A stretch of DNA of 64,000 bases from an uncultured Aquimarina sp. (GCA_947498775.1 CANMLL010000008.1:186001-250000), one strand, 5' to 3'; shown: positions 10,551-20,078, counted from the stretch's first letter. The notes: generated by a model not told the origin, from the sequence alone. Program-made: numbers and translations.

Positions 10551-11066
10551 TTAATTCCAATTCTCATCAAATCCAAGATCGTCATATTCATCCAAATCCA
10601 TAAAGCCTTCTTCGTTTTCTTCATTAAAGTCTGATGATTCATCCGATTTAAATTCTTTATCAGGAGCATGATCTGGTATTTGCCCATGAACAAACATTAC
10701 ATTTGGGTATTCTGTACCACTTTCATATTCTGCAATTTCTGCCAATTCTACCAAAAAGGTCCACATGCTCACAAAATCATAGATATAAATAAGTTTAGGA
10801 GAAGCTTCATGGACAACATCTATTAATGTGGTTTCATTCATTAATCGTACAGGTTGATTTCCATCACTCATATCAAATAATGATATTTCTTCGCCTTGGG
10901 TCCATTGCTCATCGCTAATATAAAATGAGGCCATCTCTGTACCATCAAAACCAAAGGATTGTGTAATAACATCATGAAACTGCTCTAGTGTTGCATCCTG
11001 TTTGATTTCGATATCTCTGAAAACGTCTTCTTCTGTGTCCAGTATAATTCTGAAACGGTAAATCAT
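10551..11066 (-). CDS. Plasmid pRiA4b ORF3-like protein
   Basis: A 171-residue soluble acidic protein. Its N-terminal half (YRFRIILDTEEDVFRDIEI, then LEQFHDVITQSFGFD) matches the pRiA4b ORF-3-like family (PF07929). The C-terminal 30 residues are extremely acidic (repeated Glu/Asp, ending FDENWN). The family is widespread on chromosomes despite the plasmid-derived name and has no assigned biochemical function. A box CAAAGATA at 11086-11093, read on the minus strand as TATCTTTG, fits a -7 element about 20 bases before the start. Confidence 0.8.
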   Translation of the reverse strand: MIYRFRIILDTEEDVFRDIEIKQDATLEQFHDVITQSFGFDGTEMASFYISDEQWTQGEEISLFDMSDGNQPVRLMNETTLIDVVHEASPKLIYIYDFVSMWTFLVELAEIAEYESGTEYPNVMFVHGQIPDHAPDKEFKSDESSDFNEENEEGFMDLDEYDDLGFDENWN

Positions 11067-11136
11067 TCTAACATATTTTGGATTGCAAAGATACGAACAA
11101 GTTTTAGACTATATTTAGATTTTAAGCGTGTTGTTT

Positions 11137-12162
11137 TTAAACCAATGGTTTCAATTTAAAAACTTCTAAAGTGATAAAAAATTGTACTCCAAATAATAAA
11201 GAAGCCAATACCAAATGCAGCGGTTGGGATAAAAATGGGAAATCGAAATAATACATGATAATTCCTGTAAAAGCTTCGAGACCAATAAAAATTAAGACCC
11301 AAGATAAATTAGACAATCCTAAATTGGATTTTCTGTTTTTTATACAAAGCCAACCATTAATAAGTACAATAAGGATTGAAAATGATCTATGGATGTAGAA
11401 TGATAGGGTTGGCGGGTTTAACCACTCTGATTTTGCCAATTCGCCAAGTACTTTTATTTGCTCATCTACATGCTGTCTTACTTGGGTGCCAAATGAAACT
11501 TGTACCAAGGTTAAAATAACAGAAAATATCAAAACAGTTTTAAAGGCCTTCGGGAATTTTGCTGAGGTTTTTCTTTCTTTTGTGAGGTAAAGGAGATAGA
11601 GTAATATTGCCAAAATAACAAAAGCCATTACCATGTGTATGGTTATTCTGAAGGGCAGTAGGTTAGAATCAACTACAACTTTGCCTAACCAAGCTTGAAA
11701 CAACATTGATAAAAGTGTTAGAGTCGCAAATATGGTAATTTGTTTGTTTTTTTTCCAGTAGCCAAAAGAAATTATAAACATAAGTAAGATTGGGATTCCA
11801 GAGAGCACTGTAACTAATCTGTTGATATACTCAATCCAGGTGTGCCACACATTAAATTGGGCATAATTATGCTTTGTGTAAGGTTCCCAATTATTAGAAT
11901 TATATGTTGGGCCTGAAGTGAAACTTTTGGGAGCAACCCTTAGCTCTTCGTTTAAAATAACAATAGTCCCTGATTTATAATCGTGATTGGGCTGCCATTG
12001 TATTTGGGATTCTTCTGTTGGCGGAATGTAATACCCAAAACATTTTGGCCAATCAGGACATCCCATTCCAGAACCGGTCATTCGAACCACGGCGCCAGCT
12101 ATAATGATTAGATAAATAAATATTACAGAAGTGATAACCAGTGGTCTAAAGTATTTTTTCAT
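11137..12162 (-). CDS. ctaA: Heme A synthase (COX15/CtaA)
   Basis: This 341-residue polytopic inner-membrane protein oxidises the C8 methyl of heme O to give heme A for aa3-type cytochrome oxidases. The N-terminal transmembrane segment is followed by VRMTGSGMGCPDWPKCFG, the family's signature with a Cys pair, and an insertion in the first extracytoplasmic loop. Conserved histidines occur in the WHTWIEYINR and ITIHMVMA helices and again in YIHRSFS and PLHLVLA, as expected for heme ligands in the two four-helix halves. No other cytochrome oxidase biogenesis gene is in the window. Its start codon is only 10 bases from a perfect octanucleotide repeat, described separately. Confidence 0.93.
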   Translation of the reverse strand: MKKYFRPLVITSVIFIYLIIIAGAVVRMTGSGMGCPDWPKCFGYYIPPTEESQIQWQPNHDYKSGTIVILNEELRVAPKSFTSGPTYNSNNWEPYTKHNYAQFNVWHTWIEYINRLVTVLSGIPILLMFIISFGYWKKNKQITIFATLTLLSMLFQAWLGKVVVDSNLLPFRITIHMVMAFVILAILLYLLYLTKERKTSAKFPKAFKTVLIFSVILTLVQVSFGTQVRQHVDEQIKVLGELAKSEWLNPPTLSFYIHRSFSILIVLINGWLCIKNRKSNLGLSNLSWVLIFIGLEAFTGIIMYYFDFPFLSQPLHLVLASLLFGVQFFITLEVFKLKPLV

Positions 12163-12172
12163 TTTGTTTTGA

Positions 12173-12240
12173 GTTTCAGAGTTTCAGAGTTTCAGAGTTT
12201 CAGAGTTTCAGAGTTTCAGAGTTTCAGAGTTTCAGAGTTT
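12173..12240. repeat. Octanucleotide tandem repeat (GTTTCAGA)8.5
   Basis: Eight and a half uninterrupted copies of the 8-bp unit GTTTCAGA occupy 12173-12240, preceded by the partial unit GTTTTGA and followed by the degenerate GTTTCGAAG. The array begins 10 bases upstream of the ctaA start codon, on whose strand it reads (TCTGAAAC)n. Perfect short tandem arrays of this kind are prone to slipped-strand length change. Isolated copies of the core (AGTTTCAGAG) also occur near 10095. Confidence 0.9.
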
Positions 12241-12268
12241 CGAAGTTTTACTGCCTTTAAATACTAAA

Positions 12269-12631
12269 TCATGTATCCAAACCTTTTATTTTTCTGATAA
12301 AACTAGATAACATACGTTCTAGCTCGCGAGTATCTTCATAAAGAGAATCAAACTCAATTTTATTTATGAATTCTAAATTTTTTGCAATCTCCAATTGTGT
12401 CTGCAATTCGAAAAGTGAACTGATTGCAATATTCAAAAATCTTAAATAATCATTTTTTCCTTCTCTCCCGAAACCTTCTGCAATATTACTTGGGATTGAA
12501 ACAGAGGCTCTTCGTATTTGAGATGTTAACCCATAAATTTCTTCTTTAGGAAATCCCTTAGAGTAGTAATATATTTTGGTGACCAAATTCATGGCTTTTT
12601 GCCAAATTTTCAGATTTCTATATGTACTCAA
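12269..12631 (-). CDS. Four-helix-bundle (S23-type) protein
   Basis: A complete 120-residue member of the four-helix-bundle/S23 family. It starts MSTYRNLKIWQKAMNLV, continues with the typical SLTSQIRRASVSIPSNIAEGFGR-like centre (here GLTSQIRRASVSIPSNIAEG), and ends with TRELERMLSSFIRKIK. It is the intact paralogue of the interrupted gene near 10.3 kb. It lies on the same strand as ctaA, separated from it by the octanucleotide array, so transcription through the array into ctaA is conceivable. Confidence 0.85.
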   Translation of the reverse strand: MSTYRNLKIWQKAMNLVTKIYYYSKGFPKEEIYGLTSQIRRASVSIPSNIAEGFGREGKNDYLRFLNIAISSLFELQTQLEIAKNLEFINKIEFDSLYEDTRELERMLSSFIRKIKGLDT

Positions 12632-12682
12632 GTTCTATTTTTATAATTGTTTTGTCTGTTTTTCACTTTGCTACTTTGGAGC

Positions 12683-14113
12683 TTAGGAACTTTTAATCAT
12701 TAACCCTAACTCTTTCCCTTTCTCAATCATAAATTGAAAAGCTGCTTCGTGTTCATTAGGAATTTCTCCTTCTAATATGGCTTCTTTGATAGCTTCTTTT
12801 ATGATCCCAATCTCGCGCGAAGGTTTTATATTGAAAGTCTCCATAATTTCTTCTCCTGTAACCGGGGGTTGAAAATTGCGAACATGATCTCGTTCTTCGA
12901 CTTCGACCATTTTTTGCCGTACAACCTTGAAATTGTTATGATATTTTTTGAAACGTTTAGGGTTTTTGGTGGTAATATCGGCTTCACAAAGTGTCATTAA
13001 CTCTTCGATATATTCCCCAGCATCAAATATTAGTCTGCGAACGGCAGAATCAGTAACATCTGTTGAAATTACAATAGGTCTGGAACTCATTAATACCATT
13101 TTCTGAACGAATTTCATCTTTTCATTCAGTGGCATTTTTAAACGTTTAAACAATTTAAAAACCATTTTTGATCCTACAAATTCATGCCCATGAAAAGTCC
13201 ATCCAACCTTCTTACTAAACTTTTTGGTTGGGGCTTTGCCGATATCATGTAGTAGTGCAGCCCATCGTAACCATAGATCATCAGTGTTTTCAGAAATATT
13301 GTCGACTACTTCGAGCGTGTGATAAAAATTATCTTTGTGTCGTTGTCCTTCGATTTCATCAATTCCTTTTAAGGCTGTCAGTTCTGGTAACATGTGGTCT
13401 AAAAGTCCTGTTTTTTCAAGTAGCTTAAAACCTATAGAAGGCTGTTCGCTCAATAGGATTTTATGAAGTTCGTCAACAATACGTTCTTTGGTGATGATTT
13501 TGATTCGGTCCCTGTTTCTGGTGATTGCATTAAGAGATTCTTTTTCAATCTTAAAACCTAGTTGTGAAGCAAAGCGTACTGCTCTCATCATTCGCAATGG
13601 ATCATCAGAGTACGTAACATCAGGACTCAAGGGAGTACGAATGATTTTTGATTTTAGGTCTTCGATTCCTTCAAAAGGATCTAATAGATTTCCAAAACTT
13701 TTCTTTGATAAACCAAGAGCAAGGGCATTTATAGTAAAGTCTCTTCGATTCTGGTCATCTATAAGTGTCCCATCTTCAACAACAGGATTACGACTATGTT
13801 CAGAATAGGATTCCTTGCGAGCTCCCACAAATTCAACTTCAATATCTTCGGCTTTCAACATAGCGGTGCCATAGGTTTTAAAAACCTGAATTTTTGGAGT
13901 GCCAGGGAGAAGTTTAGAGACTTCTTGAGCCAATTTAATACCGCTTCCAATGGTAACAATATCAATATCTTTGGCTGTTCCTCTTTGCAGTATATGATCC
14001 CTTACAAATCCTCCAATAACATAACTTTCTAAGTTTAGATTTAGTGAAGCTTTGCTTATGGTATCAAAAATTGAATGTTGTAGGGCTTCTTTGTAATTCT
14101 TAGCTTCAGACAT
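12683..14113 (-). CDS. cca: CCA tRNA nucleotidyltransferase with HD domain
   Basis: A 476-residue class II nucleotidyltransferase that builds or repairs the 3' CCA end of tRNAs. The head domain shows GGFVRD (residues 34-39) and the catalytic DIDIV. The RRDFTINA motif and the [20 protein letters not shown] segment follow. A C-terminal HD phosphohydrolase domain carries HTLEVVDN and LLHDIGK. This Cca-plus-HD fusion is common in Bacteroidota. It may instead act as a poly(A) polymerase-like enzyme, but the context beside tsaC favours tRNA maturation. It lies 8 bases from tsaC on the same strand. Confidence 0.92.
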   Translation of the reverse strand: MSEAKNYKEALQHSIFDTISKASLNLNLESYVIGGFVRDHILQRGTAKDIDIVTIGSGIKLAQEVSKLLPGTPKIQVFKTYGTAMLKAEDIEVEFVGARKESYSEHSRNPVVEDGTLIDDQNRRDFTINALALGLSKKSFGNLLDPFEGIEDLKSKIIRTPLSPDVTYSDDPLRMMRAVRFASQLGFKIEKESLNAITRNRDRIKIITKERIVDELHKILLSEQPSIGFKLLEKTGLLDHMLPELTALKGIDEIEGQRHKDNFYHTLEVVDNISENTDDLWLRWAALLHDIGKAPTKKFSKKVGWTFHGHEFVGSKMVFKLFKRLKMPLNEKMKFVQKMVLMSSRPIVISTDVTDSAVRRLIFDAGEYIEELMTLCEADITTKNPKRFKKYHNNFKVVRQKMVEVEERDHVRNFQPPVTGEEIMETFNIKPSREIGIIKEAIKEAILEGEIPNEHEAAFQFMIEKGKELGLMIKSS

Positions 14114-14121
14114 GTATCAAT

Positions 14122-14691
14122 TTACTTCCTGATAATTTTAACTGTGCTATCATTTCCGATTTTAATAATCGTAGACGGTTTTGCACCTTTTTTTTGTAGT
14201 GGCAAATTTACAACATAGTCGACGCCTTCCAAAATAGCTGTAGATATTTCTTTGAAGTTTTTTGGAGTAGGCATTCCACTTATATTGGCAGAGGTAGAGA
14301 CGATAGGTCTTTTAAATTTCCGAATTAATTTTCCGCAAAAAGGATCTCTTACTACTCGTATAGCTAGTGTGTTATCTTCTGTAATAATATTTTCGGCCAC
14401 TCTAAGTGGTCGATCATAAATAATTGTAGTTGGTTTTGATGCATATTTTAAGATGTCGTAGGCAACTTCTGGCACTTCTTCTACATACTGTTGTAACATC
14501 TTAAAATCACTTACCAAACAAATCATCGATTTACTTTCTTCTCGTTTTTTTAAGGCAAATATTTTATCAATTACCTCTGCATTGGTTGCATCACCACCGA
14601 TACCCCATACCGTGTCTGTTGGATAAAGAATTATACCTCCTTTTTTAAGAATTGCGATAGTTTTTTCGATTTCTAAATTTTGATCAGGCAT
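14122..14691 (-). CDS. tsaC: L-threonylcarbamoyladenylate synthase
   Basis: This 189-residue YrdC-domain protein makes threonylcarbamoyl-AMP from threonine, bicarbonate and ATP, the first step of tRNA t6A37 synthesis. Seen here are GGIILYPTDTVWGIGGDA near the N terminus, the KKREESK basic patch and the IVSTSANISGMPTP motif. It lacks the extra C-terminal Sua5 domain, so it is the short TsaC form. The start overlaps the 3' end of the upstream glycosyltransferase gene by 8 bases, and cca follows 8 bases downstream, indicating one transcript. Confidence 0.93.
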   Translation of the reverse strand: MPDQNLEIEKTIAILKKGGIILYPTDTVWGIGGDATNAEVIDKIFALKKREESKSMICLVSDFKMLQQYVEEVPEVAYDILKYASKPTTIIYDRPLRVAENIITEDNTLAIRVVRDPFCGKLIRKFKRPIVSTSANISGMPTPKNFKEISTAILEGVDYVVNLPLQKKGAKPSTIIKIGNDSTVKIIRK

Positions 14692-15808
14692 TGTTCAGTA
14701 TTGTTTTGTATATAGCTAATGTCTTTTGTGCCATTGTTTGCGTAGTAAAATTTTGGATAAGCTTTTTATAGCTTATATCTACAAAGCTTTTCTGTAATTC
14801 TAGATCATTGGTAAGGTGTTTAACATGATTAGCTAATGATATAGGGTCGTGTTTTGGGGATAGTAACCCATTAATATTGTGTTCTATAGCCTCTGGTATA
14901 CCTCCTACATTGGTGCTTATTACAGGTGTTTTATGATACATAGATTCATAAATAACCTGTGGAATTCCTTCGCTTTGTGAAGTAATCATACTAAAATCAA
15001 ATTGTGGAAGAAAATTTGAAGCATTTGCAGTATATCCAAGGAATTTTATGTGACCCTCTAGATTTAGTTCTTGTACTCGATCTAAAAGCGCTTCTGTTCG
15101 TTCTGTAAATGTTCCAATCTGTATGAAGAAAAAGTCGGTTCTTTTTTCTTTATTAATAATAATATTAGCCACATCTATAAATGTTTCGAGATGTTTTGCT
15201 TTGATATGATTTCCAATATGACCAATGATTTTTTTTGTAGGGGCAATATTATATTGTTCCCTTAATTTAAATGGGGTGTCGGTGCCTTTGGTTTTTAGGT
15301 TTGTACCATGATATATTGTGATCAGTTTTTCATGATCTTTGATACCATTTTCGGCAATCCGTTTGGTTTCATCGGATACACATAAATATTTCTTGATTTT
15401 TGGATAGTTGTATTTGTACAGCGTCTTTTTTCTTTGTTTTATTGGAAAAGAAGTTTTTTTACTAAAAACAAATGGCGGTAAATTATAAAATTTATCTGCT
15501 AGAATTGCCGACATCAATGCGCTAGGTTCATGAATATGGATTAAATCTACTCCTTCTTTTTTACAGAAAGCGCCAATTTTTAAAAAATATCGGGGATCTA
15601 TTTTGATTTTTAGTGGGGCAGTTGTATAATTTAACTTCGATTTTTCTAATCTTTTATGAAAAGGTGTGTCTCTAGCACATAAAATAGTGTTTTTTATTTC
15701 TGGGTTTGATTCTTTTAGTTCGTAACAAAGGTTTTCTATATGATTTTCACCCCCTCCCCAGTTGGTAACAGCCGATAAATGTAAAATGTGCATAGTATTG
15801 TTTTGCAA
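14684..15808 (-). CDS. Glycosyltransferase, GT4 type
   Basis: A 374-residue GT-B glycosyltransferase. The N-terminal half has a glycine-rich loop (VTNWGGGENHIENL) and the second half carries the nucleotide-sugar pocket: GHIGNHIKAKH, then SEGIPQVIYESMYHKTPVIS with the E-x7-E motif, followed by NVGGIPEAI. No membrane segment is present, so it acts at the cytoplasmic face. It probably adds a sugar to a lipopolysaccharide core or surface glycan, given the neighbouring transferases and kinase. Donor and acceptor are unknown. Confidence 0.87.
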   Translation of the reverse strand: MQNNTMHILHLSAVTNWGGGENHIENLCYELKESNPEIKNTILCARDTPFHKRLEKSKLNYTTAPLKIKIDPRYFLKIGAFCKKEGVDLIHIHEPSALMSAILADKFYNLPPFVFSKKTSFPIKQRKKTLYKYNYPKIKKYLCVSDETKRIAENGIKDHEKLITIYHGTNLKTKGTDTPFKLREQYNIAPTKKIIGHIGNHIKAKHLETFIDVANIIINKEKRTDFFFIQIGTFTERTEALLDRVQELNLEGHIKFLGYTANASNFLPQFDFSMITSQSEGIPQVIYESMYHKTPVISTNVGGIPEAIEHNINGLLSPKHDPISLANHVKHLTNDLELQKSFVDISYKKLIQNFTTQTMAQKTLAIYKTILNNA

Positions 15809-15909
15809 TAGTTTGTAGTCGTTATGTAAGCTTTTTTAAAAACTATATAAATTGAGTTCCCCTCATTTTACATTGATTTTGGTAAAAGAATGTAAGCTAT
15901 TTAATCAAA

Positions 15910-15940
15910 CAAAAGTAAATGATGTATTTGACAAATCAAA
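15910..15940 (-). promoter_or_regulatory. Bacteroidota-type promoter for the GT4-tsaC-cca unit
   Basis: On the minus strand TTTG (forward CAAA at 15937-15940) is followed after exactly 19 bases by TACTTTTG (forward 15910-15917). This matches the published Bacteroidota consensus TTTG-N19-TAnnTTTG at both boxes and in spacing. It lies about 100 bases upstream of the glycosyltransferase start and is the best promoter match found in the window. Confidence 0.65.
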
Positions 15941-15947
15941 TTTTGAG

Positions 15948-15968
15948 AATGATTGATAATCAATCATT
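15948..15968. terminator. Palindrome after the second GT gene
   Basis: AATGATTGAT-A-ATCAATCATT is a perfect 10-bp inverted repeat around a single base, about 30 bases beyond the stop of the upstream glycosyltransferase and just upstream of the promoter of the next one. It could be a terminator stem or a dimeric regulator site. T-runs are short on both sides, and on the minus strand there is none directly after it. Confidence 0.4.
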
Positions 15969-16000
15969 TTTAAAAATATATTGGATCCAAAATGGTTCTG

Positions 16001-17041
16001 TTACTTATACTTTAAGATCTTTTTATAAATACCAAGATATTTTTCAAAATATAAATTATCAGAAAAATGTGTAGTATAGATCTTTTCAATCTCATTGGGC
16101 GATATTTTAATAGCTTTATGATAATTTGTAATCCAACTATCAATATTAAATTCTTCTTGAACTAGAAAAGGGAAGTATTCTTTTATTAAGTTAACAGCTT
16201 CTCCAACATTTGAAGTTAAAAAAGGTATCCCTTGTGCTAAATATTCAATCAATGCAAGTGGATCCCCTTCTGATGTAGAAGTTAACATTGCTAACTCGTA
16301 TTTTTTAAGCTCGGCTTGTACATTGGTGCAGCCTGTTACAAAACGTACATTATCTAGATAATTGATCTCATTTAAATAATCTATTAATTCTTGGTAATAA
16401 TTTTTTTCACCTTTGAGTGTAGAACAATAAATAGAGAGTTTTTTATTCAAAGCTTTTGCAATATCAATTGCCAATTTATGGTTTTTAACCCTTTTAAGAC
16501 TACCAACAAGTACTAATCCTGTTTTATTATTATTGTTAGAAACCGAATCCTGTTTCAAGACAAAGTTATTTACAAAAAAAACATTGTTTGGGTTCATTTT
16601 TACCTTGTTTATAGCCCATTGCGTTAGCAACTGGGTACATCCGATATAAAAATGCGGTTTTAATATTGATCTGTAAAATTTTGGAATCTTCTGGGTAATC
16701 ATTATTTTGCCATAGTGATCATGTAAGATTATTGGTTTTTTGGTGGTAGAAAACAATAATGCTTTTCTTACAAATTTGTAATTAGTTCTCATATGAACAT
16801 GGATAATGTCATCATGTTGTATATGTTTTCTTAATTCTTTACGTGCATAGTTCTTATTTTTGTTTTTGTTCAATTTAATTACCTCTATTCCTTTATCGAC
16901 TAGATCAAATAATACTCCATCACTATTTAAAACAATTAATTTTACAGAAATTTTATTTCTATAAAGAAGATTTACCAAGTTTATGCACACTCTTTCTGCT
17001 CCGCCAGAATTTAATTGATCTATTACTTGAACTATTTTCAT
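16001..17041 (-). CDS. Glycosyltransferase, GT4 type
   Basis: A 346-residue GT-B glycosyltransferase of the GT1/GT4 type. The N-terminal QLNSGGAERVCINLVNLL is the family loop for the acceptor side, and the C-terminal half has VGSLKRVKNH and SEGDPLALIEYLAQGIPFLTS, the E-x7-E region. It is very Lys/Asn-rich, like the rest of the glycan cluster. It has its own spacer of about 190 bases before the next GT gene and a 240-base spacer upstream, so it may be a separate transcript. Donor and acceptor are unknown. Confidence 0.87.
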   Translation of the reverse strand: MKIVQVIDQLNSGGAERVCINLVNLLYRNKISVKLIVLNSDGVLFDLVDKGIEVIKLNKNKNKNYARKELRKHIQHDDIIHVHMRTNYKFVRKALLFSTTKKPIILHDHYGKIMITQKIPKFYRSILKPHFYIGCTQLLTQWAINKVKMNPNNVFFVNNFVLKQDSVSNNNNKTGLVLVGSLKRVKNHKLAIDIAKALNKKLSIYCSTLKGEKNYYQELIDYLNEINYLDNVRFVTGCTNVQAELKKYELAMLTSTSEGDPLALIEYLAQGIPFLTSNVGEAVNLIKEYFPFLVQEEFNIDSWITNYHKAIKISPNEIEKIYTTHFSDNLYFEKYLGIYKKILKYK

Positions 17042-17318
17042 TTTAGTGTATTATTAAGCTTTTTTTGATTTTCAAGAAATTAGAAAAGCTGGTAAATTTA
17101 TCAAATAATTTGATATTAAAGGGTACTTAAGACATAGGTTTAAATAACTACATAATTAATTATAAATATATGGTAATGGAACCAACAAGAAATAGTACTT
17201 TAGTTTGATGCAATTATGTAATAATAATGTTACTTAATTGTTGTTGTTTTTGCACTATTAGCTTACGAATATTTCTGAATTCATGTATATAGTTGCATTG
17301 ATAAAAGAGTTTTTAAAT

Positions 17319-18116
17319 ATGCAAAATAGATTTACAATTCACCCATCATACAAACACTTAGAAACAGAAGTTAAAAATGCCATTTCTAATTTTAACGAAT
17401 ATTCTGAAATCCTTGGGGCGGCAGAGCGTAATGTAATCAAGATTGTAAAAATTGGGAATATAAAATATACAATTAAATCTTTTAAGGTTCCGAATTTTAT
17501 TAATCAGATTGCATATCGATTTTTCAGAAAATCAAAGGCAGAAAGGTCTTATCTGTATGCAAATAAGCTTTTGGATCTTGGGATTAAAACACCGTTTCCT
17601 GTTGCATACGATTTGTATATAACTCCATTTTCATTTAAAAAAAGTTATTATGTTAGTGAATTAATAGATTGTGATTTAACATATAGAGAATTGACTACAG
17701 ATTTTACAATAGCTGATCATGAAGCTATTCTTAGGGCATTTACAAAGTTTACATATCAACTACATGAAAACGGAGTCAATTTTCTTGACCACTCACCGGG
17801 CAATACATTAATCAAAAGAAAGCAAGATGGTTATGAGTTTTATTTGGTTGATCTTAATCGAATGGAATTTGGTGTCATGGATTTTGAAACAAGAATAAAG
17901 AACTTTGCAAAGCTTACTATTCATAAATCAATGATATCGGTAATGAGCAATGAGTATGCTAAATGTACTGGTGGAGGTGAAAAGGAAATATTTGATTTAA
18001 TGTGGAGATACACGCAAGAATTTCAAAATCGATTTTATCGCAAGATCCGAATCAAAAAGCGCATATTCTTTTGGAAGAAAAAGTATAAAACTATACCTTC
18101 TGATTCTCCGATTTAA
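17319..18116 (+). CDS. Lipopolysaccharide (Kdo) kinase-like protein, InaA family
   Basis: A kinase-fold protein of the InaA/WaaP/KdkA group, which phosphorylates Kdo or heptose of the lipopolysaccharide inner core. The catalytic loop FLDHSPGNTLIK and the metal-binding VDLNR are plain; numbered from the ATG at 17283 they are Asp169, Asn174 and Asp190, with Lys65 in TIKSFK as the likely ATP lysine. The start is ambiguous: ATG at 17283 gives 277 residues, while ATG at 17319 (MQNRFTIHP) gives 265 and follows an A/T-rich leader, so it is preferred. The 3' end overlaps the converging GT2 gene by 26 bases. Location among glycosyltransferases supports a core-modifying role. Confidence 0.82.
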   Translation: MQNRFTIHPSYKHLETEVKNAISNFNEYSEILGAAERNVIKIVKIGNIKYTIKSFKVPNFINQIAYRFFRKSKAERSYLYANKLLDLGIKTPFPVAYDLYITPFSFKKSYYVSELIDCDLTYRELTTDFTIADHEAILRAFTKFTYQLHENGVNFLDHSPGNTLIKRKQDGYEFYLVDLNRMEFGVMDFETRIKNFAKLTIHKSMISVMSNEYAKCTGGGEKEIFDLMWRYTQEFQNRFYRKIRIKKRIFFWKKKYKTIPSDSPI

Positions 18117-18858
18117 TCAATTCTCTTAGTTTTATATATTTTAAAAAAGTAAGATTGGCCGTTTGAAGACAAATAATAAATCCATTAAGTCCATCAAGGA
18201 AGCCTAACCTCAAAAAGTAAGCTTTGAAAAAGGCCCAAGAAGGGTTAAACAAAATTTTCCATACGGTGACTTTTTTTCCAAGTTCAAAATAGGACTGCGC
18301 AGATATTGAAGAAAACTTTTCTATTTGTGAGTTATAAGCACTGTAGGTTGGGTAATTCCAATGCAGTATATCTCCTTTTAATCTTCCGGCACTTTTTTGA
18401 TTATAAAGTTTGTAAGAGTCATGTGGATTAATACCTTTCCATTCTCCTTTACCCTTAATGAAGGCTCTTAACTTTTTGTCAGGATACCAATCAGAATGAT
18501 TGATCCATTGCCCACAAAAATTATTGTAGCGATTCATGTAATATCCGTCATGAATCCAATTTGATTTTAGTTTACGAAGTGATTTTTGTAATTCTGGAGA
18601 GAGTGCTTCATCTCCATCTAAGGAGATAACATGATCGTGAGAGGCTTGAGTTATTGCAAAGTTTTTTTGCTCTTTATAACCAAGAAATTTCTGCTTTATA
18701 AATTTTACATTATACTTTTTGCAAATTTCTTCTGTGCCATCTGTAGAGTAAGAATCAACAACAACAATTTCGTCGACAACATCTACAAGAGATGCTAGGC
18801 AAGTTTCAATTTTTCGTTCTTCGTTGTAAGTGATGATAACTCCAGAGAGCTTTACCAT
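18091..18858 (-). CDS. Glycosyltransferase family 2, WaaE-like
   Basis: A 255-residue GT-A glycosyltransferase. The N terminus VKLSGVIITYNEERKIETCL and the metal-binding LDGDE (about residue 78) are typical of the family 2 enzymes that glucosylate the inner-core heptose (WaaE/KdtX). GYKEQKNFAI and the NHSDWYPDKKLR segment also fit that branch. A C-terminal hydrophobic or amphipathic stretch may bind the membrane. It converges on and overlaps the InaA-like kinase gene, and a box matching TATTTTTG (forward 18891-18898) lies about 35 bases upstream of its start. Confidence 0.9.
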   Translation of the reverse strand: MVKLSGVIITYNEERKIETCLASLVDVVDEIVVVDSYSTDGTEEICKKYNVKFIKQKFLGYKEQKNFAITQASHDHVISLDGDEALSPELQKSLRKLKSNWIHDGYYMNRYNNFCGQWINHSDWYPDKKLRAFIKGKGEWKGINPHDSYKLYNQKSAGRLKGDILHWNYPTYSAYNSQIEKFSSISAQSYFELGKKVTVWKILFNPSWAFFKAYFLRLGFLDGLNGFIICLQTANLTFLKYIKLRELIKSENQKV

Positions 18859-18994
18859 TATTGATACCTGTTTTAAGATTTAGCTTCGGGCAAAAATAAC
18901 CAATTTTTATAGTTATCATAGCTTAATATCGTCTTAATGCCATAAGAGGTCATTAGGAACTATCCGTTTCAAAAAGCTCGAGATTTAGATACAA

Positions 18995-20059
18995 CTATTT
19001 AAAGATTTGGTTTAAATAGCTTTTAAGTTTAGGAATAATTAGTTCTGATGAGAAATGTTGATACAACTCTAAAGATTTGTCTTTCATTAATTTTGGAGAG
19101 TTATTCTCGTACAATTCTGGTTTTACATCGATAAGGTGAATAGAATCATGATCAACACCATCTTCAAACATATTCCAATCCTTTTTGATGATCCATGGTG
19201 AGAAAATTGTAAATGTAGGAATATCTAAGGCTTTAGCCATATTTACGGCACCTCCTTCATTTCCAATCAAGGCATCGCAATGCGCTAGAGTAGCTATAAA
19301 ACCACGTAAACTTTTTGCATAAACATTAAAGTGTATCAGTTGCTGCGTGCGTGGCAGTGTTAGTTCATATATAGCTTTTGCATCTTTTTCCTGATTGGGT
19401 ATGTAATTAAAAAGAATAGTAGCTTTTGTATGGTAGGCAATTTCATCAATGATCTTTGCCATAAACCTAAGAGGTAGCGTTTTTCGTTCTTCACTGCCCA
19501 AAACACTAATCATTAGTATAGGATCACCTGTATTAATGTTATTAGATTCTAAGAACTCTTTTGCTTTCTCTTTTTCTTCCTGATCAATAAAAATTTTGGG
19601 TTTTACAATTTCAGAAGCAATTCTATGTTCAGGAAGAACTAATCTCAACCTATTTTCAATAGCCGTACTTGCGTTGGTAAGGGGCTCAGTTTTTCTATGA
19701 ATGATTTTATTATACAAAAACTGTGTATACCATTTGTAAAACGAAACTCGTTTTGGAGCTTTTGAAAATAAGGTTATCAAATTACTTTCCAGTTTTCCAA
19801 ATGCATCTATAACATGATCGTATCTTGTTTTTCTTATTTGTTTTAAGAATTGGTAGAATGCTTGTTTGCTATCTCTGTATTCTTGTTTAAACTCAATGAT
19901 ATTATCAAAGAACGGATTATTCTTTACTACAGGTTTGGTGTTTGAATATATCAGGTAATCAATAGTAGCATCGGGGTATTCTTTTTTTAGGACCTCACAA
20001 ATAATAGTACCTGTAAGAACATCACCAATCATTTTCTGTTGAATAACTAAGATTTTCAT
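18995..20059 (-). CDS. Glycosyltransferase family 9, heptosyltransferase-like
   Basis: A 354-residue GT-B enzyme of the heptosyltransferase family. N-terminal KILVIQQKMIGDVLTGTIICEVLK corresponds to the RxxxIGDV acceptor motif. The C-terminal GNEGGAVNMAKALDIPTFTIF corresponds to the family's G-N-x-G-x3-x2-A-x2 nucleotide-sugar motif, with Glu in place of the usual Asp-Ser. It likely adds heptose or a related sugar to the lipopolysaccharide core at the inner face of the membrane. Closest neighbours are the GT2 gene and dapD; a strong hairpin separates it from dapD. Confidence 0.88.
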   Translation of the reverse strand: MKILVIQQKMIGDVLTGTIICEVLKKEYPDATIDYLIYSNTKPVVKNNPFFDNIIEFKQEYRDSKQAFYQFLKQIRKTRYDHVIDAFGKLESNLITLFSKAPKRVSFYKWYTQFLYNKIIHRKTEPLTNASTAIENRLRLVLPEHRIASEIVKPKIFIDQEEKEKAKEFLESNNINTGDPILMISVLGSEERKTLPLRFMAKIIDEIAYHTKATILFNYIPNQEKDAKAIYELTLPRTQQLIHFNVYAKSLRGFIATLAHCDALIGNEGGAVNMAKALDIPTFTIFSPWIIKKDWNMFEDGVDHDSIHLIDVKPELYENNSPKLMKDKSLELYQHFSSELIIPKLKSYLNQIFK

Positions 20060-20078
20060 AAACTATTGATCAAAATAA

